Assembly: GCA_964435775.1 (NCBI GenBank)
Contig: CAYTAP010000041.1
Location: 1 to 28,476 of the forward strand
Source: CAYTAP01 sp964435775
Lineage (GTDB): Bacteria; Planctomycetota; Phycisphaerae; Tepidisphaerales; Tepidisphaeraceae
DNA length: 28,476 bases
Direction: 5' to 3'
In this document: in pieces, positions 1 through 6,615 of the stretch
Layout of the letters: each line of letters opens with the position of its first letter
How positions within the stretch are numbered: the stretch's first letter is position 1
Notes under the pieces: generated by a model
The model's input: the letters and a program-made list of their open reading frames with translations, nothing else
The model's database searches: none
What the model was told of the DNA's origin: nothing
Translations under genes and position numbers: made by a program

Positions 1-138
1 GCCGGCGCCATCATCAGCGGCGGCGATGACACCGCCGAGGCAAAGATCAAATCCCTCAAAGCCGACGGCGTCGCAATCGCCGAAAGCCCTGCCACCATGG
101 GCGAAACGATGGCGAAGGCGCTGGGAGTGGCAGGATGA
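1..138 (+). CDS. sucD: Succinyl-CoA synthetase alpha subunit, C-terminal fragment
   Basis: The window opens inside this gene. The 45 visible residues (AGAIISGGDDTAEAKIKSL near the start, ending in GETMAKALGVAG) match the C-terminal end of the SucD/ADP-forming succinate-CoA ligase alpha subunit. In that family the AGAII-GG-GTA-K-L segment belongs to the second flavodoxin-like CoA-ligase domain, which carries the phosphohistidine further upstream. The enzyme interconverts succinyl-CoA and succinate in the TCA cycle together with SucB/SucC. The catalytic His and CoA-binding region lie outside the window, so integrity cannot be judged. The next gene starts 52 bases later behind its own promoter, so this is the end of the transcription unit. 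Confidence 0.85.
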   Translation, partial: AGAIISGGDDTAEAKIKSLKADGVAIAESPATMGETMAKALGVAG

Positions 139-173
139 GCTTTTGATTGGATCGGCCGCAGGGCAACGGGGTA

Positions 174-182
174 TGGTATAAT
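174..182 (+). promoter_or_regulatory. Extended -10 promoter for the Uma2 gene
   Basis: TGGTATAAT is a perfect TATAAT with the TGn extension. No convincing -35 is seen at the normal distance, as expected for an extended -10 promoter. The ATG at 191 is only 8 bases downstream and no Shine-Dalgarno is visible, so transcription would start at or almost at the start codon, giving a leaderless mRNA. Confidence 0.5.
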
Positions 183-190
183 GCAATGCC

Positions 191-826
191 ATGACTCTCC
201 TGACCGTCAACAAATCGACCGTGGCACCATCCTCCGGCATCCAGGCTGATTTCCAGCCGACTGATCGCCATTGGACGAGTGAGGAATATTATCGCCTGGC
301 GGAGCTGGGGATACTTGGGGAAGATGACCATGTTGAACTGATCGGTGGGAGGATTGTTCAGATGGCACCACAAAATGTACCACATGACATGGCGATTTCC
401 TTGTCGGCCAAGGCAATTGAAAAGGCATTTGGGCAGGCGTTTTATTCGCGCCAACAACAGCCCTTGAGTTTGGCAGGTCATTCCGAACCCGAGCCGGATA
501 TCGCCGTGGTCACAGGAGGCCCGCGAGATTATCCTCAAACGCACCCTTCCAGCGCGCTCTTGATCCTCAAAGTATCCGACTCGACATTGCGATTCGATCG
601 CGCCCAAAAAGCGAGTCTGTATGCCTCGGCGGGCATCGCGGATTATTGGATACTGAACCTCAATGACCGCCTGCTGGAAGTGCGTCGAAACCCCCTTCCC
701 GATCCGGCGCATCCATTCGGCTTCCACTATGGCGACTTGAAGACTTATCTGCCCGATGAAAGCGCAACCCCGCTGGCATTGGCGGATACGGGCAAATCGA
801 TCCGCGTGAGCGATCTGCTGCCCTAG
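191..826 (+). CDS. Uma2-family (DUF820) PD-(D/E)xK nuclease-like protein, catalytic Glu replaced
   Basis: This 211-residue protein is a full-length Uma2/DUF820 member, a restriction-endonuclease-like fold that is often multi-copy in planctomycetes and cyanobacteria. Visible family landmarks are WTSEEYYRLAELGIL near residue 28, VELIGGRIVQM (Glu49), EPDIAVV (Asp103), KASLYASAGIADYWI (Lys140 onward) and a basic C-terminal strand. In this family the strand after the catalytic Asp normally reads V-E-V followed by S-x-S-T. Here it reads LILKVSDST, with Lys127 (codon AAA at 569-571) where the catalytic Glu is expected, a one-base change from GAA. The protein may therefore be catalytically dead, or the position may be miscalled. 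Cellular function of the family is unknown; it is often treated as mobile or defence-related. It starts directly behind an extended -10, without a ribosome-binding site. Confidence 0.85.
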   Translation: MTLLTVNKSTVAPSSGIQADFQPTDRHWTSEEYYRLAELGILGEDDHVELIGGRIVQMAPQNVPHDMAISLSAKAIEKAFGQAFYSRQQQPLSLAGHSEPEPDIAVVTGGPRDYPQTHPSSALLILKVSDSTLRFDRAQKASLYASAGIADYWILNLNDRLLEVRRNPLPDPAHPFGFHYGDLKTYLPDESATPLALADTGKSIRVSDLLP

Positions 827-1066
827 CGCGCCTTCACAGGCAAAGATCGGGTTGTTGATGAATGAGACAACTGCGGCAATTTCGCTGCAGGAAGTCTCGG
901 ATGCAATGGTTGTGCGTGGGTCGTCCGTCGAATGAGCGGCGGCGGAAACCCGACGAAGTGATCGCATGGCGGCTGGAGTACCCGCTGACATCCTGCTTGG
1001 CATCGGCCCTGAAGCAACCAATGAATCGGGTGCGGTCATCCGCTCGGCTTCGGCGTTTCACGAGGA

Positions 1067-1072
1067 TATACT
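1067..1072 (+). promoter_or_regulatory. Possible -10 element of the DUF433/DUF5615 pair
   Basis: TATACT lies 6 bases before the ATG at 1079. A transcript started from it would begin at about that ATG. No -35 is evident. A competing reading is that GAGG at 1062-1065 is a ribosome-binding site for a GTG start at 1073. The 827-1066 stretch upstream holds no gene I recognise. Confidence 0.3.
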
Positions 1073-1078
1073 GTGGGC

Positions 1079-1306
1079 ATGGACACGTCACGAATTACCC
1101 ACGATCCCGCAGTCATGGGCGGCAAGCCTTGTATTCGCGGCCTGCGCATGACGGTGGGCGCCATCCTCGGATTGCTGGCAGCGGGGCAATCACGCGAGCG
1201 CATTCTGCACGCCTATCCGTACCTCGAGCCGGACGATGTGGATGCCGCCCTCGCTTACGCGGCATGGCGGCTGGAAGAGCGTGAAGAACCACTGGTCGCA
1301 TCATGA
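1079..1306 (+). CDS. DUF433 family antitoxin-like protein
   Basis: This protein of about 75 residues carries the DUF433 signature: ITHDPAVMGGKPCIRGLRM, then the VGAILGLLAAG helix and YPYLEPDDVDAALAYAAW. DUF433 proteins have a winged-helix/VapB-like fold and are commonly encoded just upstream of a DUF5615 PIN-like protein. That is the arrangement here, with a 4-base ATGA overlap between this stop (TGA 1304-1306) and the next start (ATG 1303-1305). The pair is generally viewed as a type II toxin-antitoxin-like module, which is inference from family context. I chose ATG 1079; GTG 1073 in the same frame has better spacing to a GAGG motif and would add two residues. Confidence 0.85.
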   Translation: MDTSRITHDPAVMGGKPCIRGLRMTVGAILGLLAAGQSRERILHAYPYLEPDDVDAALAYAAWRLEEREEPLVAS

Positions 1307-1672
1307 GCCTGCGCCTGTTGCTGGACATGAACCTGTCGCCGGATTGGGTCGCCGAGCTGGCACGACATGGGTACGAAGCGGTGCATTGGTCCACTGTTGG
1401 AGGCCCTCGAAGCACCGACACTGCGATCATGGCTTGGGCAAGAGCGAACGGCCATGCAATCTTCACCCATGACCTGGACTTCGGGACCGTCCTGGCATTG
1501 ACGCACGCCGCCGGCCCAAGCGTTCTGCAGGTGCGCGGGCGGGATATCCTTCCTGAACACATGGGATATTTTGGTAATTGCTGCGCTGCGCCAATACGAA
1601 GCGGCCATGCTCTCAGGCGCGCTGGTCGTCATCGAAGCACGAAAGTCTCGTGTCCGCGTGTTGCCACTTTAG
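1303..1672 (+). pseudogene. DUF5615 PIN-like toxin-type protein, broken by a +1 frameshift
   Basis: The first 87 codons read as a DUF5615 (Mut7-C/PIN-like) protein: LRLLLDMNLSPDWVAELARH, then YEAVHWSTVGGP, DTAIMAWARANGHAIFTHDLD and GPSVLQVRGRDILPEHM. The expected acidic nuclease residues are present (Asp8 region, and the Asp pair in HDLD). After ATG at 1561-1563 the frame is lost. Skipping one base (G1564, in a GGG run) restores the family C-terminus, DILVIAALRQYEAAMLSGAL and then VVIEARKSRVRVLPL, with a stop at 1670-1672. Without the shift the frame runs on to 1701 with an unrelated tail. This is either a real inactivating +1 insertion or an assembly error in a short G run. The restored stop overlaps the stop of the convergent ABC gene by three bases, which supports 1672 as the original end. 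Confidence 0.8.
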
Positions 1673-2568
1673 TTTGGCCGACCGCCTGTTCCTTCCGATG
1701 ATCCCGCCAGCAAATCCTTCCAAGCGCTTGGATGAACATGCAGCGAGTAGCGCCCGTGATGGCTGCTCACCTCGACGGGACAACGATATACCCGCGATAA
1801 AATATCCGCGCGCAGCACCTCTTGCGGCGGACCTTTTGCGCCGACCCTTCCTTCGTCGAGCAGCAGAATCGTCGCCACATCCGGCGGCAGTTCCTCGACA
1901 TGATGCGTAATCATGAGCACCGTCGGTCGCCACGGCGCATCCGGTCGCAACGCACCTCCATCGGCCCCCTGCTGAGCATGATCCGCCGTCATCGCCCGCA
2001 CCTCCTGAATCGTCGCCAGAACCTGCTCCCGCGCCAGCAGATCAAGCCCGGATGTCGGCTCATCGAGCAGGAGCAAATCCGGCCGAGGCGCCAGCGCCCG
2101 TCCGATCAGCGCCCGCACCCGCTCGCCGCTGCTTAACGTTGAATAACGATTGCCCGCCACACCCGCCAATCCCACCTGCCGCACGATCCGCAGCGATTCG
2201 GCCTGCTGGGCATCGCTCACCTGGTCATAAAGCCCCAGCGTCGCAAAGAATCCGCTCTGAATCACCTGCATCACGCTGAGTTCGCCATCCACATCATACG
2301 GCCCGGCCGGCTGCACCAGGCGGATGCGCTGCCGCAGCGCCGAAAGATCGACCTCGCCAAAGGTATGTCCCAGGACCGCCACATGCCCCTGCGTGGGGTA
2401 AAGATGCCCCCCGATGATCCGCGCGAGCGTGCTCTTGCCGCTGCCATTTGGCCCGAGGATCGCCGCGCACGCCCCGGCGGGCACCAACCAATCAATCCCC
2501 CGCAAAATCCAACGTTCCCCACGAAGCAGCCGAACATTCCGAAGTTCAATGGCCGATGTCGATCTCAT
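1669..2568 (-). CDS. ABC transporter ATP-binding protein
   Basis: This is a 299-residue ABC ATPase. Walker A GPNGSGKST is at residues 39-47, the Q-loop Gln at about 86, the signature LSSGE at 145-149, Walker B LLLLDEP at 165-171 with catalytic Glu170, and the H-loop His224 in MITHH. About 20 extra, low-complexity residues (roughly 197-216) sit between the D-loop region and the H-loop. No permease or binding protein is adjacent, so the substrate and even a transport role are unknown. The layout (RNVRLLRGERWILRGIDW at the N-terminus) is like the ModF/YlmA-type stand-alone ATPases. It is convergent with the toxin-like gene and its stop overlaps that gene's restored stop. The start is the first ATG; a ribosome-binding site is weak. 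Confidence 0.9.
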   Translation of the reverse strand: MRSTSAIELRNVRLLRGERWILRGIDWLVPAGACAAILGPNGSGKSTLARIIGGHLYPTQGHVAVLGHTFGEVDLSALRQRIRLVQPAGPYDVDGELSVMQVIQSGFFATLGLYDQVSDAQQAESLRIVRQVGLAGVAGNRYSTLSSGERVRALIGRALAPRPDLLLLDEPTSGLDLLAREQVLATIQEVRAMTADHAQQGADGGALRPDAPWRPTVLMITHHVEELPPDVATILLLDEGRVGAKGPPQEVLRADILSRVYRCPVEVSSHHGRYSLHVHPSAWKDLLAGSSEGTGGRPN

Positions 2569-2617
2569 CCCCAGACACTAAAGCATGCCGACGAAGGTGT
2601 GAAGTGGTGTGACAAAG

Positions 2618-2646
2618 TTGCCGCGAGAACCGTCGGCGGATAAAGT
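2618..2646 (+). promoter_or_regulatory. Probable sigma70-type promoter of the tRNA-Ala gene
   Basis: TTGCCG at 2618-2623 and TAAAGT at 2641-2646 are separated by exactly 17 bases and lie 44 bases before the tRNA. Both hexamers are imperfect (4 of 6 positions each), so this is a reasonable but unproven promoter call. Confidence 0.4.
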
Positions 2647-2690
2647 CCCCGATTGCCGATCTCGGCGTGACCCGCCGACGGCGAAAAGAA

Positions 2691-2763
2691 GGGGCCGTAG
2701 CTCAATTGGGAGAGCACTGCGTTTGCAACGCAGGGGTTGCCGGTTCGATCCCGGTCGGCTCCA
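2691..2763 (+). tRNA. tRNA-Ala, anticodon TGC
   Basis: This is a complete 73-base cloverleaf. The acceptor stem is GGGGCCG (2691-2697) paired with CGGCTCC (2756-2762). The anticodon stem CTGCG/CGCAG encloses the loop TTTGCAA with anticodon TGC at 2724-2726, and the T-arm contains GGTTCGATCC. The third acceptor pair is G-U, the G3:U70 wobble that is the main identity element for alanyl-tRNA synthetase. The discriminator is A2763. CCA is not encoded and would be added after transcription. The 2764-2996 stretch that follows holds no recognisable gene. Confidence 0.97.
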
Positions 2764-2996
2764 TTGATTCAATTCCGCATGGATTCAAATCCACTTCGCG
2801 GCAACTGCAGTGTTGTAATCCGCTGCACCGTTCATCCCAAAGGCACACCCTCGCGCTGGATACCCACCAGGGGCCGCCTCCCTCTGGCAATGCGTAATGC
2901 GAAAATCCTTGGGCGCATCTTGCAATTTGCCCCGCCAATCACCACACTATCCCCTTCGTTATATGGATTCACACCAAACCCAAAGGGAAGCGAGTC

Positions 2997-4109
2997 ATGG
3001 CAGAAAAGACGGTATCGACGGAATCATTTGCAACCGAGGAAAAGAAGCAATACACGGGCAAGAAATTGCGCGTGGCGATTGTGGGATGCGGCGGGATCAG
3101 CGAGACGCACCTGGGGGCGTTCAAGAACATCCCCGAGGTGGAGATCGTCGCGGGCGTCGATATCAAGCCCGAACGGCTGAAGGTCATGGAGGAAAAGTGG
3201 GGGATCAAGAAGCTGTACAAGGACTGGAATGAGATGCTCAAGGAGGTCAAGCCGGATGCGGTGGACGTCTGCACGCCCAATGGCGTGCATGCGCCGGCTG
3301 TCATCGCGGCGGCCAACGCCGGGTGTCACACCCTGACGGAAAAGCCGATGGCGATGACCCCGGCCGAGTGCGAGGCGATGATCGCGGCGGCCAAGAAGGC
3401 GGGCAAGGTCCTCGTCGCGGGCTTCCAGTATCGCTATCACCCCAACACCGAATATCTCGTGCGGGCGCGGGATGAGGGGCAATTCGGCAACATCATGTTC
3501 GTCAAGTGCCAGGCGCTCCGCCGACGCGGGATTCCCAACTGGGGCGTCTTTGGTCAAAAGGCGCTGCAAGGCGGCGGCCCGATGATCGACATCGGCGTCC
3601 ATGTCATTGAGATGGCGCACTACGTCATGGGCGCGCCGCGCCCCGTGGCGGCCAGCGGCAACATCTGGACCAACATCGGCAACAAACCCTCGAACGTCGT
3701 GTCGATGTGGCCGAACTGGGATTACAAAACGTACACGGTTGAAGACCTTGCGATCGGGCAGATCCGTTTTGAGAACGGAGCGATCATGCAGATCGAGGCG
3801 TCCTTCGCCGCCCACATCAAGGAAGACCTCTGGAACTTCACGATGATTGGCGAAAAGGGCGGCTGCCAGTGGGAGCCGGCGATGATCTTCACCGATCGCC
3901 ATGGCACCATGGTCAATGAGTCGGCCGCGTGGCTGAGCGGCAAGACCGACTTCCACACGCTTTTCACCCAAAAATTGCAGAACTGGGTGGATGGCTGCCT
4001 GAAGGGCACGCCCCTGCGGGCGCCTGGCGAGGCGGGGCTGGGCGTGCAGAAGATTCTCGACGGCGTTTACCGCTCGGCGGCGGCGGGTCGGGAAGTCACG
4101 ATCGACTGA
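2997..4109 (+). CDS. Gfo/Idh/MocA family oxidoreductase
   Basis: This is a 370-residue NAD(P)-dependent sugar or polyol dehydrogenase-like protein. An N-terminal Rossmann fold begins after a 22-residue lead (VAIVGCGGIS, residues 27-35). The family's TEKPMA block places the conserved Lys at 116. The C-terminal GFO/IDH domain starts near residue 140, and GGGPMIDIGVH (residues 192-202) holds the Asp198/His202 pair expected at the active site. No twin-arginine or secretion signal is seen, so it is cytoplasmic. Substrate cannot be named; planctomycetes carry many paralogs used in sugar oxidation. GGGAAGCGAG just before the ATG can serve as a ribosome-binding site. It is monocistronic, closed by a strong terminator at 4136-4165. 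Confidence 0.92.
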   Translation: MAEKTVSTESFATEEKKQYTGKKLRVAIVGCGGISETHLGAFKNIPEVEIVAGVDIKPERLKVMEEKWGIKKLYKDWNEMLKEVKPDAVDVCTPNGVHAPAVIAAANAGCHTLTEKPMAMTPAECEAMIAAAKKAGKVLVAGFQYRYHPNTEYLVRARDEGQFGNIMFVKCQALRRRGIPNWGVFGQKALQGGGPMIDIGVHVIEMAHYVMGAPRPVAASGNIWTNIGNKPSNVVSMWPNWDYKTYTVEDLAIGQIRFENGAIMQIEASFAAHIKEDLWNFTMIGEKGGCQWEPAMIFTDRHGTMVNESAAWLSGKTDFHTLFTQKLQNWVDGCLKGTPLRAPGEAGLGVQKILDGVYRSAAAGREVTID

Positions 4110-4135
4110 TGCTGATTGACCAACTTGGATTGCTT

Positions 4136-4165
4136 AAAGGCGGCCCTGACGGGTCGCCTTTTTTT
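4136..4165 (+). terminator. Rho-independent terminator after the oxidoreductase
   Basis: AAAGGCGGCCC-TGAC-GGGTCGCCTTTTTTT forms a GC-rich stem with one G-U pair and a 4-base loop, followed by seven Ts. It lies 26 bases after the oxidoreductase stop. Confidence 0.88.
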
Positions 4166-4214
4166 GCGCCTCTTCGCATCGGTCGCCCCCGGCACACCGG
4201 CCACACCCGGCATA

Positions 4215-4679
4215 TCACTCTCGAGGCAAAGTCTCTCCGCGGGCGCCCGCAGTGGAGCATCGCCCGGCGCGGGCGGTGCCTTTACACCCTTCGCACTGGT
4301 AATCGTTCCGGTCGCACCAGTCGATCCGTTTGGCGAGGAGGTCCATGATGAGGTCATCAATCCCCAGCGTCTGGGTCACATGAAATTGGGTGTGCGGAAA
4401 TGGCTCGGCGGCCTGGGCGGTGAGGTTGGGAATGTCCTGTGTCCAATGCTTGCCCGGCCCGAGGAAAAAAGGGCTGACGACGATCCGCTCGGCGCCGCGC
4501 TCGACGCAACGGGCGTAGGCGCTCCTGATTGACGGCTCGGCCAGCTCCATGTGCGCCGGCTCGACGATCGGATGGCGCTGGCGGAAGCGTTCGGCGAAAA
4601 GCCCGGCCAATTGTTCGAGCAGTTCATTGCTTTGGGCAACGCGCGAACCGTGATCGACAATGATGATTCCAGTGGTCAT
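4215..4679 (-). CDS. CbiX/SirB-type sirohydrochlorin chelatase with Cys-rich tail
   Basis: This single-domain protein has 154 residues from the ATG at 4679, chosen because the family begins exactly at IIIVDHGSR. His10 (DHGSR) and His78 (GKHWTQDIP) match the two metal-binding/catalytic histidines of short CbiX/SirB chelatases. These insert Co2+ or Fe2+ into sirohydrochlorin for cobalamin or siroheme synthesis. The last ~35 residues carry four cysteines (122, 129, 132 and 141, in WCDRNDYQCEGCKG and GRCS). Some SirB-type chelatases carry a C-terminal Fe-S cluster, so a cluster or metal-sensing role is possible but inferred. No other tetrapyrrole gene is in the window. A promoter with good spacing lies at 4711-4739. 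Confidence 0.88.
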   Translation of the reverse strand: MTTGIIIVDHGSRVAQSNELLEQLAGLFAERFRQRHPIVEPAHMELAEPSIRSAYARCVERGAERIVVSPFFLGPGKHWTQDIPNLTAQAAEPFPHTQFHVTQTLGIDDLIMDLLAKRIDWCDRNDYQCEGCKGTARAGRCSTAGARGETLPRE

Positions 4680-4710
4680 ATGCGCGCCAATTCCCGCCGC
4701 CCCGGCGAAT

Positions 4711-4739
4711 ATTCTAGGGAGCAAGACCGGGCGGGACAA
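4711..4739 (-). promoter_or_regulatory. Promoter of the chelatase gene
   Basis: Read on the minus strand, TTGTCC (4734-4739) and TAGAAT (4711-4716, 5 of 6 to consensus) are spaced by 17 bases. A start about 7 bases beyond the -10 gives a leader of about 25 bases before the ATG at 4679. Confidence 0.5.
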
Positions 4740-4800
4740 ATCGCGGCGACCAACAACCGCCGGCGCGCAATCGTACGGAACCCATTCGCCACAATGCCAA

Positions 4801-4830
4801 ACGCCCCTCACTAATCGAAGCGAGGGGCGT
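4801..4830 (-). terminator. Hairpin downstream of the coiled-coil gene, probable terminator
   Basis: ACGCCCCTC (4801-4809) and GAGGGGCGT (4822-4830) are perfect 9-base inverted repeats with a 12-base loop. They lie 59 bases past the stop of the minus-strand coiled-coil gene. The T run after it on the minus strand is only three bases, so termination may be Rho-assisted or weak. Confidence 0.5.
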
Positions 4831-4888
4831 TGCTCATGCGTTGGCGTTCGGACCATGCGAAGCTCACGCACGAATCCGGATCAGGGAC

Positions 4889-6328
4889 TCATCGCTTGGA
4901 CAAGTCGTAGTACCCGATCAGGTAGAGAAACCGATTCTGATTCAGAACCGGAATGTGCAGGTCGATCGCTTGCTTCTGAACGGCATCATACTTGTCCAAC
5001 GCGGCCTGGGCGTCGTCCATCTTCTTGCGGTTGATGGGGTCCTTGAGATCTTCCGGGCCGAAGGACGGGAGCGTGGGTTCCACGCCCATGACCACAAAAT
5101 CCGTGTTGACGTTGACGGCATCGGTAAGCTTGCCGCCCCACTGGGTGATCAAACGCCGGATGACGTCGGCATCCTGGCTGTTGGCCACGCCGTTCTGGTC
5201 GAGGTCGAAATTGCCATAGACCACAAAGTTATAGGTCGTGTTCGGGTCATAGATCAGGTTGGCGATGATGTCGCTTTCCATGATCTGCTGGCCGGGCGTC
5301 TGACGGACAACACGGCACTCGCTGCTGTTGGCGCCGACGTGGAGGACTTCGATCGATCCCTTGCCCACCGGCAGTTGATCCGGGTCCTGGCTGGCCGGAA
5401 CGCCTTCGTTGGGGTCATACACTTCAAAGGTCAGGCCTGGGGTGATGTGATCCCCCACGCCGCGGTCGATGAAGACGATTCCGTTGCCGGCGACACGGGT
5501 GATGCGTCCGTCGGCCTGGCGGATGACCGGCTCATCGGTGCGAAGGCGCATCGGTTCAAGCTTGGCGCGGACGGCGGCCAGTTCCTTGGTCAGTTTGTCG
5601 ATGTCCTTTTGTTTGGCGGCGATCTCCTGATCCTTCTTCCCCACCGCCTCGACCGCCTGATCGCGTTCCTTCTTGCGGTCGGCTTCGATTTGATCCAACT
5701 GCGATTGAATGGAGGTTCGCCCTGTGACGGCGGACGCGACGTCGGTCCGCGCCTTGGTCGAGGCTTCCTCGACCTGCTTTTGCATCTGCGCCACCGCGTC
5801 ATCCTTCTGCTTGATCGCGGCCTGCAATTGCTTGTTGAGGTCATCGGCCTGCTGTTGCAGGGTTTTGACCTGGCTGGTCTTGGCGATGACAACGCCCGTC
5901 AGGGTGTCGATGGAGCCCAGGAGGTTGGTGCCCGGCGTGCCCAGTTGGACGTCCGATCCCAGCTTTTGAGCGGCCGCGGCGCCGGCGGCGGCGGCCTGCT
6001 TCACGATGGCCTCGGCGGGCTGACCCTTCGTGCCGCTGATCACCTGTTCAAGCTTGTCACGCTGGGCGATGGCGACATCGATCAGCTTCATGTTGGGGGT
6101 GTACCCGGCGGCCGGATCCTTGCGGGCTTCGCGCAAGGCGGCGAGTTCCGGACCGGTCGCGTCGGAAATCTCATCATATTGCCGGCGGGTGTCGCCGAGC
6201 GTCTTCTCGGTCTTGCGAAGCTCGGCATTGTAATAAATGGCGAAGATCGTGGCGGCGATAAAGAGCACCACGAACACAACGACCGACGTAATCAATCCAG
6301 CGCGGGAGCCCTGATTGGCGGGGGGCAT
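4889..6328 (-). CDS. Membrane-anchored coiled-coil protein with C-terminal BRCT-like domain
   Basis: This 479-residue protein has a good ribosome-binding site (GGAGG, 5 bases before the ATG). A single N-terminal membrane helix (about residues 11-33) follows a short basic N-terminus. Residues about 36-260 are rich in Lys/Glu/Gln/Ala heptads and predicted as coiled coil. A beta-rich module follows (about 268-355: GRITRVAGNGIVFIDRG, then ITPGLTFEVYD). Residues about 366-472 read like a BRCT repeat: YNFVVYGNFD, VIRRLITQWGGKL, NTDFVVMG, and after an insertion AIDLHIPVLNQNRFLYLIG. This matches the bacterial ligase pattern of FV-G, I-GGK, TD-VV-G and A-LGIP-L-E-FL. DLDQNGVANSQDAD (375-388) also resembles a dockerin/EF-hand loop. 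The membrane topology suggests the bulk is periplasmic, unusual for BRCT. The function is unknown. Confidence 0.75.
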   Translation of the reverse strand: MPPANQGSRAGLITSVVVFVVLFIAATIFAIYYNAELRKTEKTLGDTRRQYDEISDATGPELAALREARKDPAAGYTPNMKLIDVAIAQRDKLEQVISGTKGQPAEAIVKQAAAAGAAAAQKLGSDVQLGTPGTNLLGSIDTLTGVVIAKTSQVKTLQQQADDLNKQLQAAIKQKDDAVAQMQKQVEEASTKARTDVASAVTGRTSIQSQLDQIEADRKKERDQAVEAVGKKDQEIAAKQKDIDKLTKELAAVRAKLEPMRLRTDEPVIRQADGRITRVAGNGIVFIDRGVGDHITPGLTFEVYDPNEGVPASQDPDQLPVGKGSIEVLHVGANSSECRVVRQTPGQQIMESDIIANLIYDPNTTYNFVVYGNFDLDQNGVANSQDADVIRRLITQWGGKLTDAVNVNTDFVVMGVEPTLPSFGPEDLKDPINRKKMDDAQAALDKYDAVQKQAIDLHIPVLNQNRFLYLIGYYDLSKR

Positions 6329-6452
6329 GGCACCTCCAAGCGGTGATGAACAACGATGTAAATCCGACTCTTGCTACAATACGATGTACGAATCTAACCC
6401 CCCGCCGCACATCGGGTCAAGAAAAGCCGCGCCTTGCGCAAGGGAGGGATGG

Positions 6453-6541
6453 ATTTTCGATTTTTGATTTTTGATTTTGGATTGGGGGAAAGAGAGCCGT
6501 TTTGGCTTACAATCGAAAATCGCCAATCAAAAATCGAAAAT
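6453..6541. repeat. 17-bp perfect inverted repeat between divergent genes
   Basis: ATTTTCGATTTTTGATT (6453-6469) recurs as its exact reverse complement at 6525-6541, with a 55-base spacer. The surrounding sequence has further GATTTT units. It lies in the 287-base gap between the coiled-coil gene and pyrD, where no other gene is seen. It could form a cruciform or be a dispersed intergenic repeat. A TTGACA at 6583-6588 has no matching -10. Confidence 0.7.
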
Positions 6542-6615
6542 TCGTTCCTCGGATGGGAACGGTGACGCGAGCGGATAAGATGTTGACAAGCGAGAGGCAC
6601 ACACACTGAGACCCT

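Noticed and set aside
862..1284. Open frame of 140 codons overlapping the DUF433 gene
   Set aside because: It runs across the DUF433 gene in another frame, is Arg-rich, has no ribosome-binding site and no family resemblance; it is an out-of-frame shadow.
4841..6346. Long plus-strand frame (501 codons) opposite the coiled-coil gene
   Set aside because: It is the antisense of the real gene; the minus-strand frame has the ribosome-binding site, membrane helix and conserved domains.
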